Source: Sweltsa coloradensis (lineage: Eukaryota > Arthropoda > Insecta > Plecoptera > Chloroperlidae). Taken from it: a stretch of DNA of 64,000 nucleotides. Every line of letters begins with the position of its first letter. Within the stretch, counting starts at the first letter, position 1. The notes under the pieces were generated by a model that did no database searches, was not told the DNA's origin, and saw only the letters and a program-made list of their open reading frames with translations. The stretch is from contig JAMZAV010001459.1 of NCBI GenBank assembly GCA_024449915.1, positions 62,001-126,000 of the forward strand, given 5' to 3'. The position numbers and the translations under genes are program-made. This document shows positions 32,188 through 41,886 of this stretch, in pieces.

Positions 32188-32985
32188 CCGTCTATAGAAA
32201 AAAAAACGGGGTAAAATTTGGCCCTGAGCATGGCTCTGCTAATCGTAAAAGGCGATTCAAGAGAAAAAGTCCACTTCGCAAACATCAGCTAGTAAGATGG
32301 GGAGTATATTACTCTCCGAAACTAGAGGCGAGCTCTGGCAATCGTCGTCGGGGACCTTTCCCCCTTCCCTTGACGACCCCTCAACGACGATGACGACAAT
32401 GACACCACGAACGATGACGAAGACAATGACGACCGCGACGTGAGAACCCCCTTTCCTCCCCTTACCCGTGGCTGGTTCTGACCAGCATACCCCGTCTGGG
32501 CACGGGGTAGAATTGGCCCAGAGCATGGCTCTGCTTATCGTAAAAGGCGATTCAAGAGAAAATATCCACTTCGCAAACATCAGCTAGTATGAAGGGTAGT
32601 ATTTAACTCCCCGAAAATAGAGGCGAGCTCTGGCAATCGTCGTCGGGGACCTTTCCCCCTTCCCTTGACGACCCCTCAACGACGATGACGACAATGACAC
32701 CACGAACGATGACGAAGACAATGACGACCGCGACGTGAGAACCCCCTTTCCTCCCCTTACCCGTGGCTGGTTCTGACCAGCATGGGCTCCCTCCTCCCCC
32801 CCCCCCTCCCCTCCTAGGTTAGAGTGGTGCATTATGACATAACGGTTGACGCGTCCTTAAACCAATCAACAACTGACCAGATGGGATTTTCCTTACCCCC
32901 CCCCCCTAACCCCTAGGCTAGGGTGGCATATTAAGACTCAACGGTACGGTTGACGCGCCCTTAACCCAAATAACTTCAAACTAAA
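32188..32985 (+). mobile_element. HP-SINE A split by another HP-SINE
   Basis: 32188-32487 ends CTGACCAGCAT, and the element resumes after 32875 with ACTGACCAGATGGG...GGCTAGGGTGGC. Its head is scarred (GTCTATAGAAAAAAAAACGG). Confidence 0.75.
32491..32875 (+). mobile_element. HP-SINE A, complete, nested
   Basis: It is inserted at the CTGACCAGC hairpin of the older copy, and an imperfect CTGACCAG(C)AT duplication flanks it. The D-type centre GACGACAATGACACCACG is shared with the host copy. Confidence 0.8.
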
Positions 32986-32988
32986 ACT

Positions 32989-33026
<38 letters not shown>

Positions 33027-33041
33027 AATCATCATCATCAC
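32989..33041. repeat. (ATC)n microsatellite
   Basis: About 17 ATC units with one interruption, ending 28 bp before a candidate exon. Confidence 0.92.
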
Positions 33042-33069
33042 TAGGTAACTTGTCTTCTTCTTGTTCCAG

Positions 33070-33163
33070 ATGCCCCCAGCGACAGTGTATACATGATATG
33101 TGGGGTTCTCATTGCCATGGTGTTGGTAGCAGTGATTATCATCCTGCTGGCCGTCACAATCAG
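33070..33163 (+). CDS. candidate host exon encoding a transmembrane helix
   Basis: TTGTCTTCTTCTTGTTCCAG precedes and GTGAGCAA follows, giving strong GT-AG sites. Entered in phase 1 (starts AT), it reads APSDSVYM followed by an uninterrupted hydrophobic run (ICGVLIAMVLVAVIIILLAV) and TI, leaving AG at the end (phase 2). Composition and length fit one membrane-spanning helix with an extracellular acidic or serine-rich stalk before it. The preceding microexon at 12037 matches its phase. A single-pass receptor or adhesion protein is likely. The family cannot be named from 30 residues. The next exon is not found in this window. Confidence 0.65.
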
Positions 33164-33260
33164 GTGAGCAAACTGAACAACAAAATTAGATCACGTATAT
33201 CTCTTATCCTGAGAAAAAGTTATTCCCAGATGTGACACATGTGATGTACCTTTAGCCGTA

Positions 33261-34031
33261 CCCCCGTCTGGGCCCGGGGTAGAACTGGCCCAGAGAATGG
33301 CTCTGCTAATCGTTAAAGGCGATTCTAGAGAAAAAGTCCACCTCGCAAACATCAGCTAATAAGAAGGGTAATATGTTACTCCCCGAATCTAGAGGCGAGC
33401 TCGGGCAATCATAGTCGGGGACCTATCCCCCTTGACGACTCCTCGACGACGATGACGACAATGACACAACGAACAATGACAAAGGCGATGTCGACCGCGA
33501 CGTGAGAAACCCCCCTTCCTCCCCCAACCCGTGGCTGGTTCTAACCAGCATAGACCCCGCCTCCCCATATCCCCCGTCTGGGCCCGGGGTAGAATTGGCC
33601 CAGAGCATGGCTCTGCTAATCGTAAAAGGCGATTCAAGAGAAAAAGTCCACCTCGCAAACATCAGCTAGTAAGAAGGGTAGTATATTAATCCCCGAATCT
33701 AGAGGCGAGCTCTGGCAATCGTCGTCGGGGACCTTGCCCCCTTCCCTTGACGACCCTCCGGCGAAGATGACAATGACACAACGAACGATGACAAAGACGA
33801 TGACGACCGCGACGTGAGAAACCCCCCTTCCTCCCCTTACCCGTGGCTGGTTCTGACCAGCATGGGCCCCTTCTCCCCCCACCCCCCTTAGGCTAGAGTG
33901 GTGCATTATGACCTAACGGTTGACGCGTCCTTAATCCAAATAAACCAAAAAAAAACATATCCCCCAGGCTAGAGTGATGCGTTATGACCTAACGGTTAAC
34001 ACGTTCTCAAACCAAATAAACAAAACAAAAA
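33261..34031 (+). mobile_element. HP-SINE A inserted in the LINE, itself split
   Basis: 33261-33569 (head to CCGCCTCCCCATATCCCCC) and 33958-34031 (AGGCTAGAGTGATGCG to the A-rich end) belong together. Confidence 0.8.
33570..33957 (+). mobile_element. HP-SINE A, complete, nested in a SINE
   Basis: CATATCCCCC is duplicated on both sides. Full module order, ending AATAAACCAAAAAAAAA. It is the youngest layer of a three-deep nest. Confidence 0.85.
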
Positions 34032-34479
34032 ACTTTACCCGTACATCATATGCTAAAAGATTGTACCATATATGATGCCTTGCGCACCCAGCTTGATCTC
34101 TCTCAATCATATGAAGAACTTCTAACGGCAACAAACTATCTAAATTTCTTTTCATTCACATAGGCCCTACATAACTTTTATTTTGCTATAACTTTCATCA
34201 TCATCAATTTATTTTGTTATTTATACACTAAGAAAACAATCTAATCATCAAACATACGTTTACTTTCATTCACAGGCGGCGCAATATGACCTAATTAACC
34301 GGTTGAAGCGCCCTAGTTTCTCAAGTCGTCGTCTGATGATATGGGACGGGTATCTCTTGCTGTCCGAATCCGAAATCGAAATTATCATTATTTAATACAG
34401 TTTCGCGGATAAAAACCCTAAATGGGAATCATGTTTTTGATATTTTACCTCATATACTGTGTTTAAAATATAATATATT

Positions 34480-34578
34480 TATAACTTGACTCGCACTACA
34501 AACTCAATTTATTATCCTACACCATCACAGGCGGCGCAATAAGACCCAACCGGTTGAAGCGCCCTTGTTGATCACGTC
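34480..34578 (+). mobile_element. CGT-LINE terminal fragment
   Basis: From TTGACTCGCACTACAAACTC to GCGCCCTTGTTGATCACGTC. The ~150 bp before it are unassigned. Confidence 0.65.
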
Positions 34579-34612
34579 CGCTTGCCTATTTAGAAAAACT
34601 AAAATCTACGGA

Positions 34613-34941
34613 TTCTATATAATAGAGTTTTGCTGGATACCTGGACACGTGGGCATAGAGGGAAATAAACACGCTGATCGGGCTGCTAAGGAAGCTTCCC
34701 AGCGTCGCGACGTTGACTTCAATCTAGTTCCCGTTCCAGATGTCAAGAGTGGATTAAAGCAAAGATTGTTGGATTTGCGACAAGCATCTTGGGATGTGTT
34801 GCAAAATAACAAATTGCGTGGTGTGATGCCCACATTGACTAATAAAATTCGTCCACCTACGTCTCGACTCTCACGTAGAGAAGAGGTGGTATTGTCTAGA
34901 ATTCGTATAGGCCACACACGTCTAACTCACGGATATCTAAA
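34613..34941 (+). pseudogene. CGT-LINE ORF2 segment, RNase H C-terminus and linker
   Basis: An open frame gives YIIEFCWIPGHVGIEGNKHA, DRAAKEASQRRDVDFNLVPV, KQRLLDLRQASWDVLQNN, KIRPPTSRLSRREEVVLS and GHTRLTHGYL, then is broken by a change at GGATATCTAAAGAG before the Cys-His motif. The expected NEHAD has K for E. Confidence 0.8.
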
Positions 34942-35333
34942 GAGAAAGAATTATTCCCAGATGTGACACATGTGATTTACCTTTAACCGTGCATCATATG
35001 CTAGCAGAATGTGCCAAATATGATGCCTTGCGCACGCAATTTGATCTCTTCCATCTATATGAAGAACTTTTAATATGATAACGGCGACAAACTCTCTATA
35101 TTTCTCATTCAATTGAATTAATTCAACAACAAAAAACACATATTCTTCATCTATTCAAATAAATCAATTTTCTTTTGCTTTTACTATCATCAAGATCATT
35201 TTCTTTTCGTTTACGAACTTAGAAAACAATATAATCATCAAAAACACCATGAACTCATTTCATTATCTTCAATATCACAGGCGGCGGAATTTAACCTAAC
35301 CGTTTGAAGCGCCCTAGTTTTTCTCGTCGTCGT
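34613..35333 (+). mobile_element. CGT-LINE copy, RNase H end to 3' end
   Basis: An uninterrupted copy showing the normal joining of coding end, 3' UTR and CGTCGTCGT end. It is useful for defining the insertion breakpoints at 2656 and 33260. Confidence 0.85.
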
Positions 35334-35592
35334 GGGTAATTGCGAATGTTTTTAAATAAGCTGTACAATATGTAAGGACACTTGCGTTGCCAACAAATGT
35401 TGTTCACTTGTGTCGCGTTTTGTTTATGAAAGATTTCTTTACGTTAACAACAATTAAATTGAACATTATTAAGGACACTTATTGTTCTTTGTCGCACGTC
35501 CCGTGTTTAACACGTGAATATCACATGCGAGAACACAACCAACAGTCTCATAGACTAAGCGCTTCACAAATATCAACTATATCAGAAGTACC
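35334..35592. other. unassigned spacer
   Basis: No recognised element. The short sense frame extends into the SINE head and is not a gene. Confidence 0.35.
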
Positions 35593-35962
35593 CCCGTCTG
35601 GACCCGGGGTAGAATTGGCCCAGAGCATGGTTCTGCTAATAGTAAAAGGCGATTCAAGAGAAAAAATCCACCTCGCAAACATCAGCTAGTATAAAGGGTA
35701 GTATTTTACTCTCTGAAAATAGAGGCGAGCTCTGGCAATTGTCGTCGGGGACCTTGCCCCCTTCCCTTGACGACCCCTCGGCGACGATGACAACGACACA
35801 ACGAACGATGACAAAGACGATGACGACCGCGATGACCCCTTCCTCCCAATACCCGTGGCTTGTTCTGACCAGCATGGACCCCTCCTCCCCCCTCCCCCCT
35901 TAGGCTAGAGTGGTGCATTATGACCTAACGGTTGACGCGCCCTTAATCCAAATAAACCAAAC
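35593..35962 (+). mobile_element. HP-SINE A, complete
   Basis: A 7-bp loss at GACCGCGATGACCCC removes the GTGAG word. The tail is of the CGCGCCCTTAATCC type. Confidence 0.82.
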
Positions 35963-36058
35963 CAGAAGTAAATCAACGTACATAGAAAAACGTAAACTAA
36001 ACATTTGTGTCGCAAGGGACCACGTCCTCCCGCCAGCTGTGTTTGTAGTTGGGGTAAC

Positions 36059-36565
36059 CGCCCATAAGAGCGCCGCAATAAGGTCGAAACCAAGAAGAGC
36101 GCGGTAATAAGAGCGACGCCCATAAGAGCGAAAGGGACATAAGAGCGACAGACCAATAAGAGCGAAAGGCCAATAAGAGCGACACCAAAAAGAGCGAATG
36201 ACCAATAAGAGCGACAGGCCAATAAGAGCGAATGACCAATAAGAGCGACTCAAAAAGAGCGAATGGTCAATAAGAGCGACAGGTCAATAAGAGCGAACGG
36301 CTAATAAGAGCAACAGACCAAAAAAGAGCGACATGCCGCGACATGCAGACAGACATACAGAATTAATCACGACCAAGGCCCGATCGAGTAGCGTTATAGA
36401 CTTCGTTTCGCTGCGCTCATTCGTCATTCGTCATTCGTCTAATTAACTGTCTTATTATTCCATATGTCGCTCATAGTGACCTGTCGCTCTTATTGGCATG
36501 TCGACCTTATTGACCTGTCGCTCTTATGGGCGGCGCCCTTATTGTCGTGCTATTGGGCGGCGCGC
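36059..36565. repeat. foldback tandem array (AATAAGAGCGA motif)
   Basis: 36059-36336 holds about 15 direct copies of an ~17-bp motif (CCAATAAGAGCGACAGG and variants). 36464-36565 holds its reverse complement (CCTGTCGCTCTTATTGG and variants). A ~125-bp spacer with TCATTCG repeats and TTCGTTTCGCTGCGCTC lies between. The outer ends also match in inverse (CGCCCATAAGAGCG / CGCTCTTATGGGCG). The arrangement resembles a Foldback-type element. Antisense hydrophobic frames across it are translations of the repeat. Confidence 0.8.
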
Positions 36566-36800
36566 TTGTTTCCGAGCTCTTTTGACCGTGAGTCGTAGTA
36601 GGCCTACGCCAGGTTCGTCAGCCAAACATCAAGTGTGCAACCTAGTTGGCAGCTGAATCTGATTACTGTGTAAATATAATATTATATCATTGACTGGGAA
36701 TATATACTGCGCATGACGTTCATTGATAAACACACCCAAACATTGGCTGTGATGTTGCTCAGATGTTCTATTTCAAATAATATGGAACACGAAAGATGAC
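36566..36800. other. unassigned spacer
   Basis: No recognised signal. Confidence 0.3.
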
Positions 36801-36802
36801 AG

Positions 36803-37650
36803 TACATGACGTGAGAAACCCCCTTCCTCCCCTTACCCGTGGCTGGTTCTGACCAGCATTGGCCCCTCCTTCCCCCCCCCCCCCCCTTAGGCTAGAGTGG
36901 TGCATTATGACCTAACGGTTGACGCGTCCTTAATCCAAATAAACCAAAACTATACCCCCCCCCCCGTCTAGGCCCGGGGTAGAATTGGCCCAGAGCATGG
37001 CTCTGCTAATCGTAAAAGGCGATTCTAGAGAAAAAGTCCACCTCGCAAACATCAGCTAGAAAGAGCGGAATATCTTACTCCCCGAAACTAGAGGCGAACT
37101 CTGTCAATCGTCGTCGGGGACTTTGCCCCCTTCCCTTGACAACCCCCCGGCGACGATGACAATGACACAACGAACGATGACAAAGACGATGACGACCGCG
37201 ACGTGAGAAACCCCCCTCCGCCCCCTACCCGTGGGTGGTTCTGAACAGCATGGGCCCCTCCTTCCCCCCTCCCCCTTAGGCTTTAGTGGTGCATTATGAC
37301 CTAACGGTTGACGCGTCCTTAATCCAAATAAACCAAAAAACTTCCCCGAAGACGATGACAATGACACAACGAACGATGACAAAGACGATGACGACCGCGA
37401 CGTGAGATAAACCCCTTCTTCCCCTTACCCGTGGCTGGTTCTGACCAGCATGGGCCCCTCCTCCCCATATCCCTTAGGCTAGAGTGGTGCATTATGACCT
37501 AACGGTTGACGCGCCCTTAATTTGAATAAAAAATCATCCCATACCGTGGCTGGTTCTGACCAGCATGGACCCCTCCTCCTCATATCCCCTAGGCTAGAGT
37601 AGTGCATTATGACCTAAAGGTTGACGCACCCTAAACCCAAATAAACAGTA
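36803..37650 (+). mobile_element. run of HP-SINE copies
   Basis: 36803-36955 is a 3' third. 36961-37344 is complete (head GTCTAGGCC breaks one stem pair). 37345-37540 is centre to tail with the CGCCC ending. 37541-37650 is the hairpin to tail. All are head-to-tail on the + strand. Confidence 0.78.
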
Positions 37651-38144
37651 AAAATATTAACAGTCACAATTTGTAAGTTAGAGAGGCGCTAGTTTTCGTG
37701 TATCGTAAACCCAGACGTGGTGGCCAAGTCTGTCAAACTTTAGACCGAAGCTGGGAATGAGGAAGGTTCTGTGTCCCCCGAAGATATTTACTCAGAGCTC
37801 TCAATACTTCAATCCCCCTGACTGACGAGGCTGTGTAAATAACCTCAGTATACACAGCCTGCAGCGTATACACGTGTACACTGCTCTTGCTTACTCTTCG
37901 TTTCACGTTTTACGCACAACCTCGTTTATTACTATAGACTATAGCTCAGAAAACACATGAAGAGTTAGCTTGGTAGCTATATAAGTAAACATTTGAAATT
38001 GAAATTGAAATTTAATATCTATTTAGCAATCAGAAAATTCGATGGACACTGATAACTTTACTGTTTTGTGCCCTAAAACCCCAATAACTAACTATAACTA
38101 GCTAGGTAGCTGTTGCTATACGTGATACTGCATTTATCATTGAA
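37651..38144. other. unassigned unique segment
   Basis: It includes a GTATACACGTGTACAC palindrome at about 37867. No exon has matching splice sites. Confidence 0.35.
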
Positions 38145-38369
38145 TGTAATTTATTTAATAACATTTAATTCACATAAACACATTTAATATTTTTTTTCAA
38201 AATTTTTATTTTTATTTTGCCATTATTATCACCTCTATCATTTTATTTTATTTTAAAAATGTAGAAGAAAATAAAATCATCAAACACACCATAAACTCAT
38301 TTTATTATTTACAATATCACAGGTGGCGCAACAAACCGGTTGAAGCGCCCTAGTTTCTAACGTCGTCGT
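38145..38369 (+). mobile_element. CGT-LINE 3' UTR fragment
   Basis: From ATGTAATTTATTTAATAAC to GCGCCCTAGTTTCTAACGTCG. Confidence 0.72.
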
Positions 38370-38392
38370 TTGGAATTCCTCAATATTTCCTC

Positions 38393-38692
38393 AAGTTAGT
38401 AAGAGGGGAATATATAACTCCCCGAAACTGGAGGCCAGCTCTGGCAATCGTCGTCGGGGACCTTGCCCCCTTCCCTTGAGGACCCCCCGGCGACGATGAC
38501 AATGACACAACAAACGATGACAAAGACGATGACGACCGCGACGTGAGAAACCCCCCCTTCCTCCCCTTACCCGTGGCTGGTTCTGACCAGCATGGACTCC
38601 TCCTCACGGGGGGGCTTAGAGGCTAGAGTGGCGCATAGTGACCTATAACGGTTGACGCGTCCTTAATCCAATTAATCCAAGCCAAATTAAGC
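38393..38692 (+). mobile_element. HP-SINE, head missing
   Basis: It begins CAAGTTAGTAAGAGGGG. The C-run is replaced by CTCACGGGGGGGC. It ends CCTTAATCCAATTAATCC. Confidence 0.7.
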
Positions 38693-39193
38693 GATCTGCC
38701 CATGCAGTCCTGAGATATAGCCTCCAACCAGGGTCAACAAAGTCCGAGAGATTCTTGAGCCTGTCATATTGGGTCACCACTATGACGTCAATGTGACGCA
38801 GACGTGTCCACAATGTGTTTAGTCAGCGCATTTTTTGCTACTGGAGGTGGCGTTGAGATGGGCTTGCAAAACATAAGCAGGCCAGTTGCAATAATAGGGA
38901 AATTCTATAATCTTTGCTAGACTTAGCCACGTTGAAATGCGTCCCGGAAACTAAAATTGGCCCGGATTTTCTGGAAATCGCGGGAACTGACCCAAAAGAA
39001 CGCGGGGCGTGGGGTTGTGTTCTTATTATACAAAGAGCTTATTGACCCGAAACAATATAATATAATGAGTGTTCTATTTATATTCTTGTACTTTTTTCTT
39101 GTTTCTTTCGTAATCGAATACATTGTCGTATAAAAAGTGAGTGATAGTCCGAGTTTAAGTTAATTGTTATGTTTTCCACCAAGTAGGCCTACA
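38693..39193. other. unassigned unique segment
   Basis: No element was recognised. Short frames lack splice-site support. Confidence 0.35.
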
Positions 39194-39640
39194 CTCCATT
39201 TTATCATTTTCTTTTCTTATATACACTTAGAACTTCATTCATTAATTCAACGAAATTTATGTAACAACATTTATTTCACATCATACACTTTCTTTAATTT
39301 CTTTATTTTCATTTAAAAAAATTACAATTGTTTTGCTATACTATCATCAGAATCATTTTATTTCCTTTTTATACACTTGGAAAATAAACTATCTCATCTC
39401 ATCAACAATAATCAATATAATCATCAAACACACCATTAACTCATCTCGTCAATTTTCATTGCCACAGGCGGCGCATTATGACCTAACGGTTGACGCGCCC
39501 ATAATCTAAATAAACAAAAAAAATATATAGAAAACAATATTTTTAATAATCTTACCACATTCAATTTATTTATTTATACAATAAGCAAGGCGACGCTTTT
39601 TAACCTCCTCGGCTGACGCTCCCTAGTTTCTCACGTCGCA
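39194..39640 (+). mobile_element. CGT-LINE-related 3' UTRs, first with SINE-type end
   Basis: 39194-39520 has the LINE UTR but ends GGCGGCGCATTATGACC...TTGACGCGCCCATAATC. 39530-39640 is a second, diverged tail ending GCTCCCTAGTTTCTCACGTCG. Confidence 0.62.
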
Positions 39641-39732
39641 TAGGTAGCGTATACATGGTGGTAACACTCACTTATAGAAATTGTTTTATCTTGGAGGCGG
39701 GAATAATCTTAGCTGTTAAAGCGCCCTAAAAC

Positions 39733-39766
39733 TACTAATACTAATACTAATACTAATACTAATACT
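39733..39766. repeat. (ACTAAT)n microsatellite
   Basis: Five to six ACTAAT units. Confidence 0.9.
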
Positions 39767-39847
39767 CCAATGTTTGATGTGAAGTATTTCACACTACGGA
39801 CAGGAAAATCATGATATATTCAATCTGTTCTTTTAACCCCCCGTCTG

Positions 39848-40205
39848 ACCCCCGTCTGGGCCCAGGGTAGAATTGGCCCAGAGCATGGCTCTGCTAATCG
39901 TACAAGGCGATTCAAGAGAACAAGTCCACCTCGCAAACATCAGATAAATACTCCCCGAAAATAGAGGCGAGCTCTGGTAATCGTCGTCGGGGACCTTGCC
40001 CCCTTCCCTTGACGACCTCCTCCTAGACGACGATGACAATGACACAACACAACGAACGATGGCAAATACAATGACGACCGCGACGTGAGAAACCCCTCTT
40101 TCCTCCCCCTACCCGTGGCTGGTTCTGACCAGCATGGACCTCTCCACCCCATATCAACTAGGCTAGAGTAGCGCATTATGACCTAACAGTTGACGCGCCC
40201 TTTCA
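39848..40205 (+). mobile_element. HP-SINE A at the start of duplication unit A
   Basis: Head CCCGTCTGGGCCCAGGG. The CATCAGATAAATACTCC stretch has lost the AGCTAGTAAG word. The unit B counterpart is 41924-42290, with a further 12-bp loss after GGCGATTCA. Confidence 0.8.
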
Positions 40206-40854
40206 CCTACTAATCTCAAAACCCAATCATATATTATATCTTATATATCGATCAACTAAAATACCAATGTTCCCGGGTAGGCTTTTTCGACACATGACTC
40301 GCTCACTCGTCTACCAACGACTTTGGCGTTTTCCTAAGTTGGCTAAGACACCTTTATACCGGAAATGCGCAAGGCCTGGGTTCTATCCTCTGGCCGGGAA
40401 AGATTTTGTAATTTCTGGATTGACTTTACAAAATATTATAGGACATGTTTTGAAATGCATATAAACATTACTATGGAAAATATAGCTATTACGAAATACG
40501 TGTAAAAATGGCAAGGTTTACTCAATCTCCCAGCGGATTTTTGTGGAACCTTGGAACGTGTAAGATTCGATACACGTTGGTCAATGCATGCATGCACCGC
40601 CTATAACAAACATGATTCGATAAGAATTATTTCTTCAAGAATATACTATTGGCGTTAAATTGAATACTTCACATTTTCAGCCTATTTTTTAAATTATTAT
40701 TTCTTGTTTGTTAAAATCGCAACGGATTCTGTTCAAAGTTTCAGCTCAATAGGTTCAGCGATTCGACTGATTTTCGGCGTGTACACAGAATCACGGAGGA
40801 GGCTCCGATTGACTTGAACTGCAAGACTCAGTCGCTGCGCTAACTAGACTAATC
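40206..40854. other. unique module A1 (repeated at about 42380-43015)
   Basis: Contains GCATGCATGCACCGCC and, near its end, AAGTTTCAGCTCAATAGG...TTCAGCGATTCGACTG, wording often seen near transposon 3' ends. No domain was found in its 65-80 codon frames. Probably an unclassified mobile element. Confidence 0.4.
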
Positions 40855-40990
40855 ATCTCGATTATTTTATTTTATTTTTTAAACATAAAACAATATCATC
40901 ATCAGACACACTTTAAACTCATTTCATTAACTTACAATATCACAGGCGGTGCAATATGACATAACCGGTTGAAGCGCCCTTGTTTCTCAC
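40855..40990 (+). mobile_element. CGT-LINE tail in unit A (pair at 43018-43165)
   Basis: From TCGATTATTTTATTTTA to ACCGGTTGAAGCGCCC. The CGT end is lost in both units. Confidence 0.7.
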
Positions 40991-41555
40991 TGTGTTTGTG
41001 ATACTTAGTTACTTCTTTCGTGTACCAATGCGTACATCGATATAACAAATTACAGGCTTTGTCTAAAAATTCTAAATTATCACTATTAGAAGGGATGTTT
41101 TTTACTAAATTTTTTTTTTCTTAAGTTTTGTCCAAATAATGAACAGAATAACAGTTAGAGCGTGATAAGTGTTGCGCCGTTCAGCAGGCGACAACTTGGC
41201 CAACTCATTCCGCCATGTTGCCTCGTGACGTCAGGAGGCGGGTTAACTTCTAGTCGTAAACTAGTATTTTTTCTTGTGAAACTTTGTCCATAAGATTACT
41301 TCTAGAATGTGTGTCCTCAACATTCCACAGTAACGTCGCACTTAAATAGCCAGGCACGCGCCAGCTTATTATGTCATCGCCTGAGAGTAGAATAGACCGT
41401 GGACAGGTTTAGTTGCAACTGCATCGACCAAGTCTATTCCCGAAACTACTCAAACTGTCAGAAGTTAATCTGCCCCTGTTGAATCATTGTATTGTCGTCT
41501 GCAAACTTTCTACGTCTCTCATTCGAAGTCATTTGTTAAACCGAATTTAATTAAC
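40991..41555. other. unique module A2 (repeated at about 43166-43735)
   Basis: Less AT-rich, with GCGACAACTTGGCC..., GACGTCAGGAGGCGGG and a TTAAATAGCCAGGCACGCGC stretch that resembles a core promoter. It could be part of an old LTR or promoter. No coding sequence. Confidence 0.35.
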
Positions 41556-41886
41556 CCCCTTCCTCCCCTTTTCCGCGGCTGGTTCTAACCAGCATGAGCC
41601 CCTCCTCCCCCCCCTAGATTAGAGTGGTGCATTATGACCTAACGGTTGACGCGTCCTTAATCCAAATAAACCAAAATCCTTATTCACATCAATAGCCTAA
41701 GGTAATTTTTTTTAGTTAAAAAAAATTACTTTCGTATAATTTTCTTTTCTTTTCTTTTCTTTTATCAACTAAGAAAACGATATAGTCATCAAACACACAA
41801 TAACCTCTATCATTAACTAACAATATCACAGGTAGCACAATATCAACCTAACTTGTTGAAGCGACCTAGTTTCTCACGCGTCGTCA
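41556..41886 (+). mobile_element. HP-SINE 3' piece and CGT-LINE tail in unit A
   Basis: 41556-41682 has a GCTGGTTCTAACCAGC hairpin and AATAAACCAAAA. 41685-41886 ends GAAGCGACCTAGTTTCTCAC. The pair in unit B is 43736-44045. Confidence 0.75.

Larger units (their letters stand above)
33177..34330 (+). mobile_element. CGT-LINE fragment split by nested SINEs
   Basis: The left part 33177-33260 has LINE codons around the Cys-His region (GTTATTCCCAGATGTGACAC). It resumes at 34033 (CTTTACCCGTACATCATATG) and runs to CTCAAGTCGTCGTC. CTTTAnCCGTA at 33250-33260 and 34033-34043 is the target duplication. Confidence 0.82.

Noticed and set aside
35905..36253. Hydrophobic repeated minus-strand frames (SYWSFALIGLSLL...) as membrane proteins
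   Set aside because: They arise by reading the AATAAGAGCGA tandem array in reverse in three frames. Similar peptides in several frames is a repeat signature.
36059..36336. CRISPR array
   Set aside because: Repeats are contiguous ~17-bp units without unique spacers, and the context is eukaryotic.
38720..38800. Candidate exon (VNKVREILEPVILGHH frame)
   Set aside because: Only about 30 open codons, with a weak acceptor and no donor. Likely chance.
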